Of a stretch of 64,000 nt of DNA, positions 42,114 through 50,073 are shown piece after piece. Both the position numbers and the translations under genes were made by a program. Within the stretch, counting starts at the first letter, position 1; every line of letters begins with the position of its first letter. Below the pieces are notes generated by a model. The model was given only the letters and a program-made list of their open reading frames with translations. It did not search any database and was not told the DNA's origin. The stretch comes from Methanothrix soehngenii GP6 (GTDB lineage Archaea > Halobacteriota > Methanosarcinia > Methanotrichales > Methanotrichaceae), in contig NC_015416.1 in NCBI RefSeq assembly GCF_000204415.1, forward strand, positions 1,240,001 to 1,304,000. Reading direction: 5' to 3'.

Positions 42114-43604
42114 ATGCGGATGTTCAACAAGATCCTGATAGCCAACCGGGGAGAGATCGCCATCCGGGTTATGCGAGCCTGCCGGGAGCTGGGCATCCCG
42201 AGCGTGGCCGTCTACTCCGAAGCGGACAAAAATGCCCTCTTCGCCAAGTACGCTGATGAAGCAGTCTTCATAGGCCCATCTCCATCCAGCCAGAGCTACC
42301 TGAAGATAGACAACATAATCAAGGCCGCCCTGGAGACCGGTGCAGAGGCTATCCATCCTGGATATGGCTTTTTATCCGAGAACACCGTCTTCGCCTCCAC
42401 CTGCAAGGAAAATGGCATCGTGTTCATTGGACCACCATCCACTGCCATTGACGCTATGGGCTCGAAGATCACCGCCCGTCAGACCATGAAGGAGGCAGGG
42501 GTGCCAATCGTTCCGGGCATTGAAGAGGGGATCAACGATCCGGATGAAGCGATGGACCTGGCGGACGGCATCGGCTACCCGATCATCCTCAAGCCGGCGG
42601 CAGGCGGTGGGGGAATCGGCATGAAGATCGTGGGAAGCCGGGAGGAGATGCTGCCCGCTCTGACCTCATCTCAGTCCGTAGCCCGCAATGCCTTCGGCGA
42701 CGATACGATATACATCGAGAAGTATCTCACCGAGCCCAGACATATCGAGTTCCAGATCCTGGCGGATGAGATGGGAAAGACGATATATGTCTCCGACCGG
42801 GAGTGCTCCATCCAGCGCCGCCACCAAAAGCTTATAGAGGAGTCACCCTCGCCGGTGATGAGCGATGAGCTGCGCGAGAGGATGGGCTCCATCGCCGTCA
42901 AAGCGGCCAAAGCCATTGGATACGCCAGCGCCGGGACGGTGGAGTTCATGTACTCCCGGGGAGACTTCTACTTCCTGGAGATGAACACCCGCTTGCAGGT
43001 TGAGCATCCCATCACCGAGATGGTGACCGGGGTGGACCTGGCCAAAGAGCAGATCCTCATCGCCGCCGGCCAGCCCCTGAACTACGATCAGAGCGACATG
43101 CAAATACGGGGCTGGGCAATAGAGTGCCGAATAAATGCAGAAGACCCGTTAAACGATTTCTCTCCTGCTCCTGGGAGGATCAAGGGATACAGGAGTCCCG
43201 GCGGTCCGGGGATCAGGGTGGACAGCGGGGTATATTCCGGCTACCTGATTCCTCCTTACTACGATTCCTTGATCTCCAAGCTCGTCGCCCATGGCAAGGA
43301 CCGTAGAGAAGCAATTGCCAGAATGGAGCGGGCCCTCTATGAGTATATCATCGTGGGGGTTAAGACCAACCTCATCTTCCATAAGGCAGTGCTCAGGAAT
43401 GCCAGGTTCAGAAGTGGTGACTTCAATACCGGCTTCATCAAGGAGGAGAACATCGCCGAAGCGGTGAAGAGGGTAGCAGCAGAGGATCATGACAAGAACG
43501 AGTCTTTAGCGTCTGCTCTTGGGGCTGATAACCGCAAAGTGGCAGCGATCGCAGCTGCAGTGGGTTCATACCTGAGCCAGCAGAAGCTGGAGGAGAAGAG
43601 CTGA
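42114..43604 (+). CDS. pycA: Pyruvate carboxylase subunit A (biotin carboxylase)
   Basis: The 496-residue enzyme has [35 protein letters not shown], the glycine-rich ATP lid [30 protein letters not shown] and [21 protein letters not shown]. It carboxylates biotin with bicarbonate and ATP. Methanogens carry a split pyruvate carboxylase (PycA plus PycB) that makes oxaloacetate for biosynthesis; PycB is not here. The next gene encodes the biotin ligase needed to charge PycB, which supports the Pyc assignment over acetyl-CoA carboxylase. Starts at 42114 or 42120 are both possible. TTTTTATC near 42067 is the probable TATA box. Confidence 0.93.
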   Translation: MRMFNKILIANRGEIAIRVMRACRELGIPSVAVYSEADKNALFAKYADEAVFIGPSPSSQSYLKIDNIIKAALETGAEAIHPGYGFLSENTVFASTCKENGIVFIGPPSTAIDAMGSKITARQTMKEAGVPIVPGIEEGINDPDEAMDLADGIGYPIILKPAAGGGGIGMKIVGSREEMLPALTSSQSVARNAFGDDTIYIEKYLTEPRHIEFQILADEMGKTIYVSDRECSIQRRHQKLIEESPSPVMSDELRERMGSIAVKAAKAIGYASAGTVEFMYSRGDFYFLEMNTRLQVEHPITEMVTGVDLAKEQILIAAGQPLNYDQSDMQIRGWAIECRINAEDPLNDFSPAPGRIKGYRSPGGPGIRVDSGVYSGYLIPPYYDSLISKLVAHGKDRREAIARMERALYEYIIVGVKTNLIFHKAVLRNARFRSGDFNTGFIKEENIAEAVKRVAAEDHDKNESLASALGADNRKVAAIAAAVGSYLSQQKLEEKS

Positions 43605-43606
43605 TA

Positions 43607-44476
43607 GTGGCTGCTTACGGGGGTGATGCATCATCCGCTGAGGCTCGCCGGAGGTCCAAGCTGAGCGCCGGTCCCCATCACAGGGATAGAGAGTTGGCTC
43701 CACTGGACAAAGATCGGATCCTCTCCTGCCTCGGTACCAGGTGGCTGGGAAGGGACATGCGCCTCTTTGCCCAGCTTGCCTCCACCAATGAATTGGCCAT
43801 TTCGCTGGCTCAAAAAGGCGAGAGTGGCACAGTCATCTTGGCTGAGGTTCAGACCAGGGGGCGGGGCAGGCTCTCCAGACACTGGGAATCGCCATCAGGA
43901 GGAATCTGGATGAGCCTCATTCTGAGGCCGGATATCCCCATAGCTCTCGCCTATCAGATCAATATGGCAATCTGCGTTGCCGTCTGCAGAGCCATATCCA
44001 ATTTGCTCGGCCTCAATCCGGGAATCAAGTGGCCCAACGACCTTCTGATCGGGGAGAGGAAGGTGGGAGGCATATTGATGGAAGTTCAGGCAGAGGGGGA
44101 ACGGCTGGAATATGCCGTTGTGGGTGTGGGCATCAACGCCAATATCGATCCGTCCGCTTTCCCAGATGACTGGATGGCGACATCTTTGTCCCGAGAGGGT
44201 GGATCTGAGGTCTCTCGCACTGCTCTGATCCAGAGAACTCTCCTGGAGATAGAGAGGGCATATGAGAATTTGGGATCGATGGAGATCTATGATGAGTGGC
44301 GCCGCCGCTCCGTAACCATTGGCAGGATGGTGCGCATCTCTGCAAACTCTGGAGAGCTGGTGGGTGAGGTGGAGGACCTGGCGGAAGATGGGGCCTTATT
44401 GTTGAGGAGGGATGACGAGCTGGTTCGAGTTCTGGCAGGGGACTGTATCCATCTGCGGGGAATGGGAGGACTATGA
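43607..44476 (+). CDS. birA: Biotin-[carboxyl carrier protein] ligase
   Basis: The 289-residue ligase has FAQLASTNELAISLAQKGESGTVILAEVQTRGRGRLSRHWESPSGG (biotin and ATP loops), IKWPNDLLIGERKVGGILME and VVGVGINANI. The C-terminal SH3-like domain ends in DCIHLRG. There is no N-terminal helix-turn-helix repressor domain, only a short basic tail, so it is not a bacterial-type biotin repressor. The start is GTG, two bases after pycA. Its role is to attach biotin to the carrier domain of pyruvate carboxylase subunit B. It overlaps the next gene in an ATGA junction. Confidence 0.94.
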   Translation: MAAYGGDASSAEARRRSKLSAGPHHRDRELAPLDKDRILSCLGTRWLGRDMRLFAQLASTNELAISLAQKGESGTVILAEVQTRGRGRLSRHWESPSGGIWMSLILRPDIPIALAYQINMAICVAVCRAISNLLGLNPGIKWPNDLLIGERKVGGILMEVQAEGERLEYAVVGVGINANIDPSAFPDDWMATSLSREGGSEVSRTALIQRTLLEIERAYENLGSMEIYDEWRRRSVTIGRMVRISANSGELVGEVEDLAEDGALLLRRDDELVRVLAGDCIHLRGMGGL

Positions 44477-44889
44477 GAAGGAAGCGGATAGCTGGCATTG
44501 CCAGAGACACTCTGAATTTTATACTGGAGGCATCGCGGTCCACAGCCCCGTCGGAGTTCGCCGGACTTCTCCAGGCGGATGGTGAGATCATAACCGAGGT
44601 TCTGATACTGCCTGGCACAGAGAGCTCCCGCATGAGCGCTCTGGTCCGGCTCTATATGCTTCCCAATATGCAGGTTGCGGGTTCTGTTCACAGCCATCCC
44701 TCAGGAGCGCTCCGCCCCTCAGAGCCGGATCTCCTGTTCTTCTCTCGCACCGGCGACTACCATATCATCGTCGGCCCGCCGTTCGATGAGCAGAGCTGGG
44801 TCTGCTATAATGCATCAGGAGTGAGGCGAGACCTTCCTATCCTGGATGTAAAGTTCGATGACGATGACTTTGATGATGATCTCGATTGA
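44473..44889 (+). CDS. JAMM/MPN-domain metalloprotease-like protein
   Basis: The 138-residue protein has the JAMM metal site: Glu in PSEFAGLLQ, His-x-His in GSVHSHPSGALRPSEPDLLFF and the downstream Ser-x2-Asp. This is the zinc centre of isopeptidases that remove ubiquitin-like SAMP tags in archaea. It ends in a strikingly acidic tail (KFDDDDFDDDLD). It is translationally coupled to birA by an ATGA overlap. Whether it deconjugates SAMPs, processes a sulfur carrier or does something else is not shown; the acidic tail is not part of the domain. Confidence 0.88.
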   Translation: MRRKRIAGIARDTLNFILEASRSTAPSEFAGLLQADGEIITEVLILPGTESSRMSALVRLYMLPNMQVAGSVHSHPSGALRPSEPDLLFFSRTGDYHIIVGPPFDEQSWVCYNASGVRRDLPILDVKFDDDDFDDDLD

Positions 44890-44923
44890 AGAGGCGGCAC
44901 AAGCCGGGAACGGAGATTGAGCA

Positions 44924-45355
44924 GTGACGCTGGTAGTTGCCACCGGCACCTTCGACCTTCTCCATCCCGGGCATGTCCTTTATCTGGAGCGATCAAAAGC
45001 CCTGGGAGATGAGCTGGTGGTGATAGTCGCCAGGGATGTAAATGTGCGCCATAAGGCCAAACCCATCCTGCCCGAGGAGCAGAGGCGGAGGATGATAGAA
45101 TCCTTAAAGCCGGTGGATAGAGCGATTCTGGGCGAGGTGGGCGATATCTTCCGGACCATAGAGGACCTCCGGCCGGACATAATCACCCTGGGCTTTGACC
45201 AGCACTTCGATCCCTTACGCCTGGAGCATGATCTCTTCCGTCGCGGCCTGCATCCCAGGATTGTGAGAATAGAAGAGCAGGAGCCCTGTGAGCTGTGCAG
45301 CTCCAGGCGTATCGTCAACAAGATCCTTGAACGATTCCGGGGTCGTCGTATCTAG
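44924..45355 (+). CDS. ribL: FAD synthase (FMN adenylyltransferase), archaeal RibL
   Basis: The 143-residue nucleotidyltransferase begins VVATGTFDLLHPGHVLYLERSKALGDELVVIVARD with the HxGH motif (HPGH). It has PILPEEQRRRMIESLKPVDRAILG and LRPDIITLGFDQHFD, characteristic of RibL, and a Cys pair in CELCSSRRIVNKIL typical of these oxygen-sensitive enzymes. It makes FAD from FMN and CTP or ATP. The start codon is GTG with GGAG nine bases upstream. It lies between the JAMM gene and coaD on the same strand, giving a run of cofactor genes (biotin, FAD, CoA). Confidence 0.93.
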   Translation: MTLVVATGTFDLLHPGHVLYLERSKALGDELVVIVARDVNVRHKAKPILPEEQRRRMIESLKPVDRAILGEVGDIFRTIEDLRPDIITLGFDQHFDPLRLEHDLFRRGLHPRIVRIEEQEPCELCSSRRIVNKILERFRGRRI

Positions 45356-45396
45356 CCGCCAAGTACTTATACGGCACTGATAGTTTGCGGGCCTGT

Positions 45397-45861
45397 ATGG
45401 CCAGAGTCGCGGTAGGAGGCACCTTCGATCCCATTCATGACGGTCATTTAGCCCTGCTCCGGCGCGCTTTTGAGTTGAGTGGAGATGGGGAGGTGGTTAT
45501 AGGCCTAACCTCAGACGAGATGGCCAGGTCGAGCAGGACCAGATCGGTGCGCAACTATGAGGTACGAGAGAAGAACCTGCGCGCGGTAATCAAGAAATGC
45601 TTTGGGATTGACGATGTTCATATCACGAAGATCACAGACCAATGCGGTCCATCGATCTATGAGTGCTTCGATTTTATTGTGGTATCCCCTGAGACCCTGC
45701 CTATGGCGGAGAAGATAAACCGCCTCCGGGCCAAGAAGAACCTGCCGCCCCTGCAGATATCAGAGATAGAGTATCAGATGGCCCAGGATAAGGTCCGGAT
45801 TAGCTCCACCAGGGTATCTGAGGGGAAGATCGACCGGCATGGTCGGGTCTTAGTTGGCTGA
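45397..45861 (+). CDS. coaD: Phosphopantetheine adenylyltransferase, archaeal type
   Basis: The 154-residue protein begins ARVAVGGTFDPIHDGHLALLRRAFELS with an HDGH nucleotide-binding motif, then GEVVIGLTSDEMARSS, and ends in the ISSTRVSEGKIDRHG signature. This is the eukaryote/archaeal-like branch that makes dephospho-CoA from 4'-phosphopantetheine and ATP. ACTTATAC at 45364-45371 lies 26 bases before the ATG, so the transcript is probably leaderless and the gene has its own promoter despite following ribL by 41 bases. Confidence 0.92.
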   Translation: MARVAVGGTFDPIHDGHLALLRRAFELSGDGEVVIGLTSDEMARSSRTRSVRNYEVREKNLRAVIKKCFGIDDVHITKITDQCGPSIYECFDFIVVSPETLPMAEKINRLRAKKNLPPLQISEIEYQMAQDKVRISSTRVSEGKIDRHGRVLVG

Positions 45862-45883
45862 AGACGGATCGAAACCCTATATT

Positions 45884-46948
45884 CTACTTAAATCTCTTGA
45901 TAAATGACTTATCGATCCAGCTCTTCAGAGAGTAGATCAGCCTGGTGGGCACTCCAATGCAGGTCTTCCCCACCACACCCACTGCGCAGTCCGAGCCCAG
46001 GGATATGAGCGCTACCTGGCTGTCGGTGCTGGCCCGGACCGAATACCTCTCCAGGGCCCTACCTTTTATCAGATGAGAGAGATGGCGAGCGAGGTACTTG
46101 GCCTGCCTCTCCGCCTCCAGACCGGTCTTGGTGGCCAGACGGCCATCGATCTCCACCCAGGCGCAATCGCCTATAGCAAACAGATTGCTCTTTAAATTGA
46201 GGTAGGGGTCCACCAGCAGCCAGCCGTTCTTCTTGGGCAGGTCCAGATCCTGGATAAACTGGGAGGGCTTCACTCCTGCCGTCCATATGGCCATATCGCA
46301 GTCCAGGCAGGTATCGTCGGTGAACATTATGCAGTCCTTCTTGACCTCAGCCACCTGGGTGGAGGTGAGGATGTTCACCCCCCTCTTGGACAGGGCCCTC
46401 TCCACCAGCTCGGACGTTTGAGCTGAGAACTGGGGCAGGACGCGCTCCCTCGCCTCAATGACATATATGCTGGCATCAAGGCTCTCCGCCAGGATGGATG
46501 CCGCCTCCACCCCGGTGAGGCCCGAGCCCATGATCATGATCCTCTCCGGATAGTTATCCTCCACGAATCGTCGGGCCCTCTTGGTCTCCTCCAGGGTGTT
46601 GATGGAGAAGGTGTTCTCGACGCCCCGGATGCCGAAGTAGTTCTGAGCGGCACCGGTGGCGATGACTGCATAGTCGAACTCCACCTGTGACCTCTCGCAG
46701 ACCACGGTGCTTCCCTCCAGGCGGAGGGCCTTCTCCTGGATGTGATGGGCTCCCACCCGCTCGCAAAATGGTTTGAGGGGGGCGGCCAGGTCCTGCAGCC
46801 TGGCGACCCCTCCCAGATACTCGGGATAGAGGGCTTGCATCTCTATCTGCTTTTTGGGCTCGATCAGGGTGAACTCCAGTGGGCAGGGTGCCGCCACTCT
46901 TATCAGCTCTGCGCCGGCAATGCCTCCGCCAATAACCGCTACCTTCAT
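45884..46948 (-). CDS. Type II NADH dehydrogenase-like FAD oxidoreductase
   Basis: The 354-residue two-dinucleotide-binding flavoprotein has KVAVIGGGIAGAELIRVA (FAD Rossmann motif), YAVIATGAAQNYFGI, a second motif IMIMGSGLTGVEAASILAES for NAD(P)H, and LFAIGDCAWVEIDGRLATKTGLEAERQAKYLA, the C-terminal FAD contact. No active-site CxxxxC disulfide is present, which points to the NDH-2 group rather than thioredoxin- or glutathione-reductase-like enzymes. An amphipathic, Lys-rich C-terminus (IYSLKSWIDKSFIKRFK) may attach it to the membrane. The acceptor (methanophenazine or other) is unknown. Confidence 0.88.
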   Translation of the reverse strand: MKVAVIGGGIAGAELIRVAAPCPLEFTLIEPKKQIEMQALYPEYLGGVARLQDLAAPLKPFCERVGAHHIQEKALRLEGSTVVCERSQVEFDYAVIATGAAQNYFGIRGVENTFSINTLEETKRARRFVEDNYPERIMIMGSGLTGVEAASILAESLDASIYVIEARERVLPQFSAQTSELVERALSKRGVNILTSTQVAEVKKDCIMFTDDTCLDCDMAIWTAGVKPSQFIQDLDLPKKNGWLLVDPYLNLKSNLFAIGDCAWVEIDGRLATKTGLEAERQAKYLARHLSHLIKGRALERYSVRASTDSQVALISLGSDCAVGVVGKTCIGVPTRLIYSLKSWIDKSFIKRFK

Positions 46949-47250
46949 GATCTTTTGAACCTCTCAGACCCGTGGCTGTGAATCGTCGATTTCTCTGATT
47001 GGACACGTCGGTTATAAATGCATCGAATCTGAAGACCTCTTTTAAGCCTATCGATGATGTATTTTCATTAGGCCAGGGAAAGCAAAAGGGAATTCAGATC
47101 TACACTACTGGAGTGCCTCCTGGGGCGAGGGTGATAAGACTCAAAATGAGCACCTGGGAAGCACTAGGAAAATTGATTCGGAGACGGCTAGGCAGAAGGC
47201 CAGAACTATGAAGTTGACGGTCCCGGTGAAATTAGAAGCTGGATCAATAT
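46949..47250. other. Intergenic region with NDH promoter and a possible gene fragment
   Basis: ATTTATAAC on minus at 47011-47019 is a good TATA element for the flavoprotein gene, and GAGAGGT lies before that gene's ATG. On plus, the frame from about 47036 to 47211 reads VFSLGQGKQKGIQIYTTGVPPGARVIRL and ends RRRLGRRPEL. Its composition looks protein-like, but there is no convincing start codon or ribosome binding site. It may be a decayed or transferred gene end. I recognise no family. Confidence 0.3.
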
Positions 47251-47694
47251 TCATTCATTAGCTAACAGCAGCTGTTCATTCCGGTCTCTTTCATCACTGG
47301 GCGAATCGCTCTCATACTTGATGATCTCTTTTATCAAATCCTGGCCCGGCCCTACTACATCTGAAATGTCATTGCAGGAACATGCCCTAGAGTCGCAGTA
47401 TTTCAGAGCAAAATACTCGGAGATCGTGTCATCCAGCTCCATGAGCTTCTTTACGATGGGGTTCTTTTTATTCAACCTGTACATCTTCGCTTGGCCTACT
47501 GACCTGGTGGCGGTAATCAGGTCCAACGCCTCTAATTTAGGCCACGCCTTGAATAGTGTGGCTCTACTTAGATTTGCACCTTCTGCTATATCTGTTTTTG
47601 AATAATCAAAGCACTCGTTATCCATTAAAAAGTCCAGTACCTTTAGCACTGGGCTTTTAATTCCAAGTACTCTTATGAATAAGGACTCATCCAT
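47251..47694 (-). CDS. Winged-helix transcriptional regulator
   Basis: The 147-residue protein has an N-terminal winged-helix domain: SPVLKVLDFLMDNECFDYSKTDIAEGANLSRATLFKAWPKLEALDLI, with the recognition helix at LSRATLFKAWPKL, and a wing with VGQAKMYRLNKKNPIVKKLMEL. The C-terminal half contains CDSRACSCND, three Cys close together that could bind a metal or a cluster, and ends in an acidic tail. GGAGGAGGAAG lies just before the ATG at 47694, so the longer basic N-terminus is rejected. The upstream region has tandem 10-bp operators, suggesting autoregulation. Such small archaeal regulators often ride on mobile DNA. Confidence 0.82.
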   Translation of the reverse strand: MDESLFIRVLGIKSPVLKVLDFLMDNECFDYSKTDIAEGANLSRATLFKAWPKLEALDLITATRSVGQAKMYRLNKKNPIVKKLMELDDTISEYFALKYCDSRACSCNDISDVVGPGQDLIKEIIKYESDSPSDERDRNEQLLLANE

Positions 47695-47758
47695 TTTCTT
47701 CCTCCTCCTCTTCCGTTTTCCCCATATCAATGCACATGGGTGTACGGATAAGTAGTAG

Positions 47759-47817
47759 ATACTAATATGTACTAGTATGTACTAGTATGCAATAAGGTTT
47801 AAATACTTTGCTAGTAT
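47759..47817. promoter_or_regulatory. Tandem 10-bp operators (TACTAG core) around a shared TATA element
   Basis: Three contiguous 10-base units, ATACTAATAT (47759-47768), GTACTAGTAT (47769-47778) and GTACTAGTAT (47779-47788), are followed by TTGCTAGTAT at 47808-47817. Between them TTTAAATA (47798-47805) can serve as TATA for either direction. One-turn spacing places protein dimers on one helix face. The same motif occurs at 32624-32663. Confidence 0.6.
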
Positions 47818-47890
47818 TGTTTTAAAAAGTGAACACAAATAAAATATAACTGAATATTTAGGGGTTGAATGGCTGAGCGAAGATATAAAT

Positions 47891-48142
47891 TTGATCTTAA
47901 AAGCGCAGATCTTAAAGAAGCTCCGCAGGCATGGGTATTGGGGCGGTCGTCATACCGCATACGACGATCTCACAAAGGGCATCCCGAAACATCTTCGCGG
48001 CCAAGCGAAAGACGCAGCAGAAGAGCTTATCATAGGGGAGTTCTTGCTTCCCAAGCAAACTGGTTATGGCCTTCATGTGTCATTGAACCCGCAAAAGAAG
48101 GCTGATATAGATAATCTCATCCGGGATGTCTTAAAAGAATAA
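47891..48142 (+). CDS. Small uncharacterised archaeal protein, 83 residues
   Basis: The frame encodes ILKAQILKKLRRHGYWGGRHTAYDDLTKGIPKHL, then AAEELIIGEFLLPKQTGYGLHVSLNPQKKADIDNLI. The pattern, a helical start, the HGYWGGRHT turn and TGYGLHVSLN, looks like a genuine small winged-helix-like protein found in archaea. I cannot name it. The start is uncertain: TTG at 47891 has no clear ribosome binding site, while an ATG at 47869 with GGGG upstream opens a different frame that overlaps it. TTTAAATA at 47798 is a possible promoter. It ends just before the RNase HI promoter. Confidence 0.6.
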   Translation: MILKAQILKKLRRHGYWGGRHTAYDDLTKGIPKHLRGQAKDAAEELIIGEFLLPKQTGYGLHVSLNPQKKADIDNLIRDVLKE

Positions 48143-48214
48143 AAATGTTTTTTTAATGGGACAGGAACAGTTGCATACAATTTTTATAATGGCACATGCA
48201 GTCTGACTCTTGAG

Positions 48215-48664
48215 ATGATCACTGTTTACTTCGACGGCCTCTGCTATCCCAAAAATCCCGGTGGAGTGGCGGCCTATGGCTATCTGATCTGCCGCGACAA
48301 GGAGCCGATCTGGAAGGGCTTTGGCGCTGTAGGGGAGGGCCGGGGGATGACCAACAACGTGGCGGAGTACGAGGGCCTCTTGGCCGCAGCCCGGTGGCTG
48401 AATGACGAGGAGATCGATGAGAAGATACAGATCCGGGGGGACTCGGAGCTGGTGATCAAGCAGATGAAAGGGGAGTACCGGGTGAACTCGGCCACCTCCA
48501 AGAGGTATGTCCCCCAGATCAAGGAGCTTCTGGTGGGAAAGGAGGTGAGCTTTCAATGGGTTCCGCGAGAGAAGAACGAAGAGGCAGACCGGCTCTCACG
48601 GGTGGCGTATGAGAGCTATGTGCGAAGGAAAAAGAGCGGCTCTGATTCGGTATCTGCTAATTGA
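48215..48664 (+). CDS. rnhA: Ribonuclease HI family protein
   Basis: The 149-residue protein has the RNase H catalytic tetrad: Asp in ITVYFDGLCYP, Glu in MTNNVAEYEGLLAAARWL, Asp in IRGDSELVIKQMKGEYRV and the last Asp in REKNEEADRLSRVAYE. It degrades the RNA strand of RNA-DNA hybrids. It lacks the hybrid-binding domain of eukaryotic RNase H1. TTTTTATAAT at 48181-48190 lies about 30 bases before the ATG, predicting a nearly leaderless transcript. Its relation to neighbouring accessory genes is not clear; it may be a core gene at the island edge. Confidence 0.93.
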   Translation: MITVYFDGLCYPKNPGGVAAYGYLICRDKEPIWKGFGAVGEGRGMTNNVAEYEGLLAAARWLNDEEIDEKIQIRGDSELVIKQMKGEYRVNSATSKRYVPQIKELLVGKEVSFQWVPREKNEEADRLSRVAYESYVRRKKSGSDSVSAN

Positions 48665-48791
48665 TGCCGCTTGTGCCTTTTGCTTGGCTTAGAAGCTGAG
48701 TGATAAATTGAGTTGCAGAGCGATCCTTTGGATAAGGACAGAAAAGATACACACCGTAACGGGCGCAGTATTGCCTATAAGGAGTTCATTG

Positions 48792-48930
48792 TCAAAAAGC
48801 TTGGCTGGCATGTCCGAGATGCCCGGCTACATCCCCGATATGAATCCCGGCATCCAGCCACCATGAAGCAGCACTATGCCTTAGTAGATGCGGTTTTATG
48901 CGTTTCCGATTTCTCTTCAGGACCGGGCGT
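48792..48930 (-). pseudogene. Tyrosine recombinase (phage-type integrase) C-terminal remnant
   Basis: On minus, the frame reads KRNRKRIKPHLLRHSAASWW and continues LDAGIHIGDVAGHLGHAS, which is the box II HLLRH and LGHAS region of integrase-family recombinases. It then hits a stop before the catalytic Tyr. The upstream part of the integrase is missing: the sequence runs directly into the 3' end of the DUF1016 gene. No att-like duplication or intact tRNA target is seen nearby. It marks past integration in this stretch. Confidence 0.65.
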
Positions 48931-50073
48931 TCATCCTGAAGAACCGCTATTGTGGCGATCCCATCCAGGAGGCTTTTCTTCTCTTGCTTCCACCTGCCCC
49001 TTAGCCAGCCGTATGGCCTCATGCAACTTGGCCTCCAGCATCTCCCTCGGTGGTAGCTCCACCAGATATTCAGCCACCCTGATCTCGCCCCGGTCGAGCT
49101 GCAAAAGTTCAATCTGCTCCCGGTTCTTCTCGCCGCACAGGATCAGCCCTATGGGCGGCTCCTCACCCGGCCGACGCTCGTATCTGTCCAGCCAGCGCAG
49201 ATAAAGCTCCATCTGGCCCTTGTAGGCAGCATCGAAGCTGCCCAGCTTGAGCTCTATGGCCACCAGACGATGCAGGCTGCGGTGATAGAAGAGCAGGTCG
49301 AGGTAGAAGTCCCTGTCTCCGATGGTCATACGCTTCTGCCGGGCGATGAAGCTGAAGTCCGTACCCAACTCCAGCAGGAACCTCTCCAGCTCCCGGAGGA
49401 TGGCTGCCTCCAGATCCCGCTCGCTGTAGATGTCCTCCAGCCCCAGGAAGTCCAGTAGATAGGGATCCCGGAAGACCAGATCGGGGGTCATGCGGTCATC
49501 ATCCTGCAGAGCCACCAGCTCCTGTCTGGCCAGCTCCTCCGGCTTACGGGAGATGGCGGTGCGCTCATAAAGCATGCCCTGGATCTTCTTTCTCAAGGTT
49601 CGCACGCTCCAGCGCTCCACCCTGGCCATCTCGGTGTAGAACTGTCGCTGCAGAGGATCCTTGAGGTAGATGATCTCAATGAAATGGGACCATGATAATT
49701 GTCCAGACAGTGTCTGGACTATCTTGGCATCATCGAAGACCTCGGCAAAATGGATCATGTGAAAGACATTGCTGCGGCGAAAGCCCTTCCCGTACTCTGC
49801 AGCCAGCCTCTCGCTCACCAGCTCGACAACTTTCGCCCCATACTCAGCCCGGCTCTCGGCTGGCAGATCATAGCGGATGCGCTTGCCGATTTGCCAGTAG
49901 AGGAGCACAAGCTCGGAGTTTACTGATTGAGCGACACGGGCCTTTGCCTGCTCTATGAGTGGCCGGATGCTGCCGACAAGCTCTTCGGAGGCAACGGATA
50001 CCTCATTCTCTTCCGATTCTGCTATTTTGCCAGCAGGGTCCTGTTCTTCTCTCATTCGGAAGGCTTTCTTCAT
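48931..50073 (-). CDS. DUF1016-family PD-(D/E)XK nuclease (YhcG-like)
   Basis: The 380-residue protein has the DUF1016 N-terminal domain (about residues 30-180: VLLYWQIGKRIRYDLP, YGAKVVELVSERLAAEYGKGFRRSNVFHMIHFAEVF, LSWSHFIEIIYLKDPLQRQFY). The C-terminal PD-(D/E)XK nuclease domain (about 195-350) has Asp259 in FYLDLLFYHR and Glu274-Leu-Lys276 in VAIELKLG. Such proteins are widespread near restriction-modification and mobile loci, but their biology is largely unknown. The last dozen residues (PPGWDRHNSGSSG) look like read-out past a junction with the integrase remnant. It is coupled by an ATGA overlap to the upstream gene. Confidence 0.9.
   Translation of the reverse strand: MKKAFRMREEQDPAGKIAESEENEVSVASEELVGSIRPLIEQAKARVAQSVNSELVLLYWQIGKRIRYDLPAESRAEYGAKVVELVSERLAAEYGKGFRRSNVFHMIHFAEVFDDAKIVQTLSGQLSWSHFIEIIYLKDPLQRQFYTEMARVERWSVRTLRKKIQGMLYERTAISRKPEELARQELVALQDDDRMTPDLVFRDPYLLDFLGLEDIYSERDLEAAILRELERFLLELGTDFSFIARQKRMTIGDRDFYLDLLFYHRSLHRLVAIELKLGSFDAAYKGQMELYLRWLDRYERRPGEEPPIGLILCGEKNREQIELLQLDRGEIRVAEYLVELPPREMLEAKLHEAIRLAKGQVEAREEKPPGWDRHNSGSSG

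Noticed and set aside
46999-47211. Possible 70-codon gene on plus
   Set aside because: It starts only at a TTG without a ribosome binding site and overlaps the TATA element of the divergent flavoprotein gene. I kept it as a possible fragment and did not call it a gene.
47759-47817. Tandem repeats considered as a CRISPR array
   Set aside because: The units are 10 bp, contiguous, palindromic and lack spacers, and they sit at a promoter. They fit operators instead.
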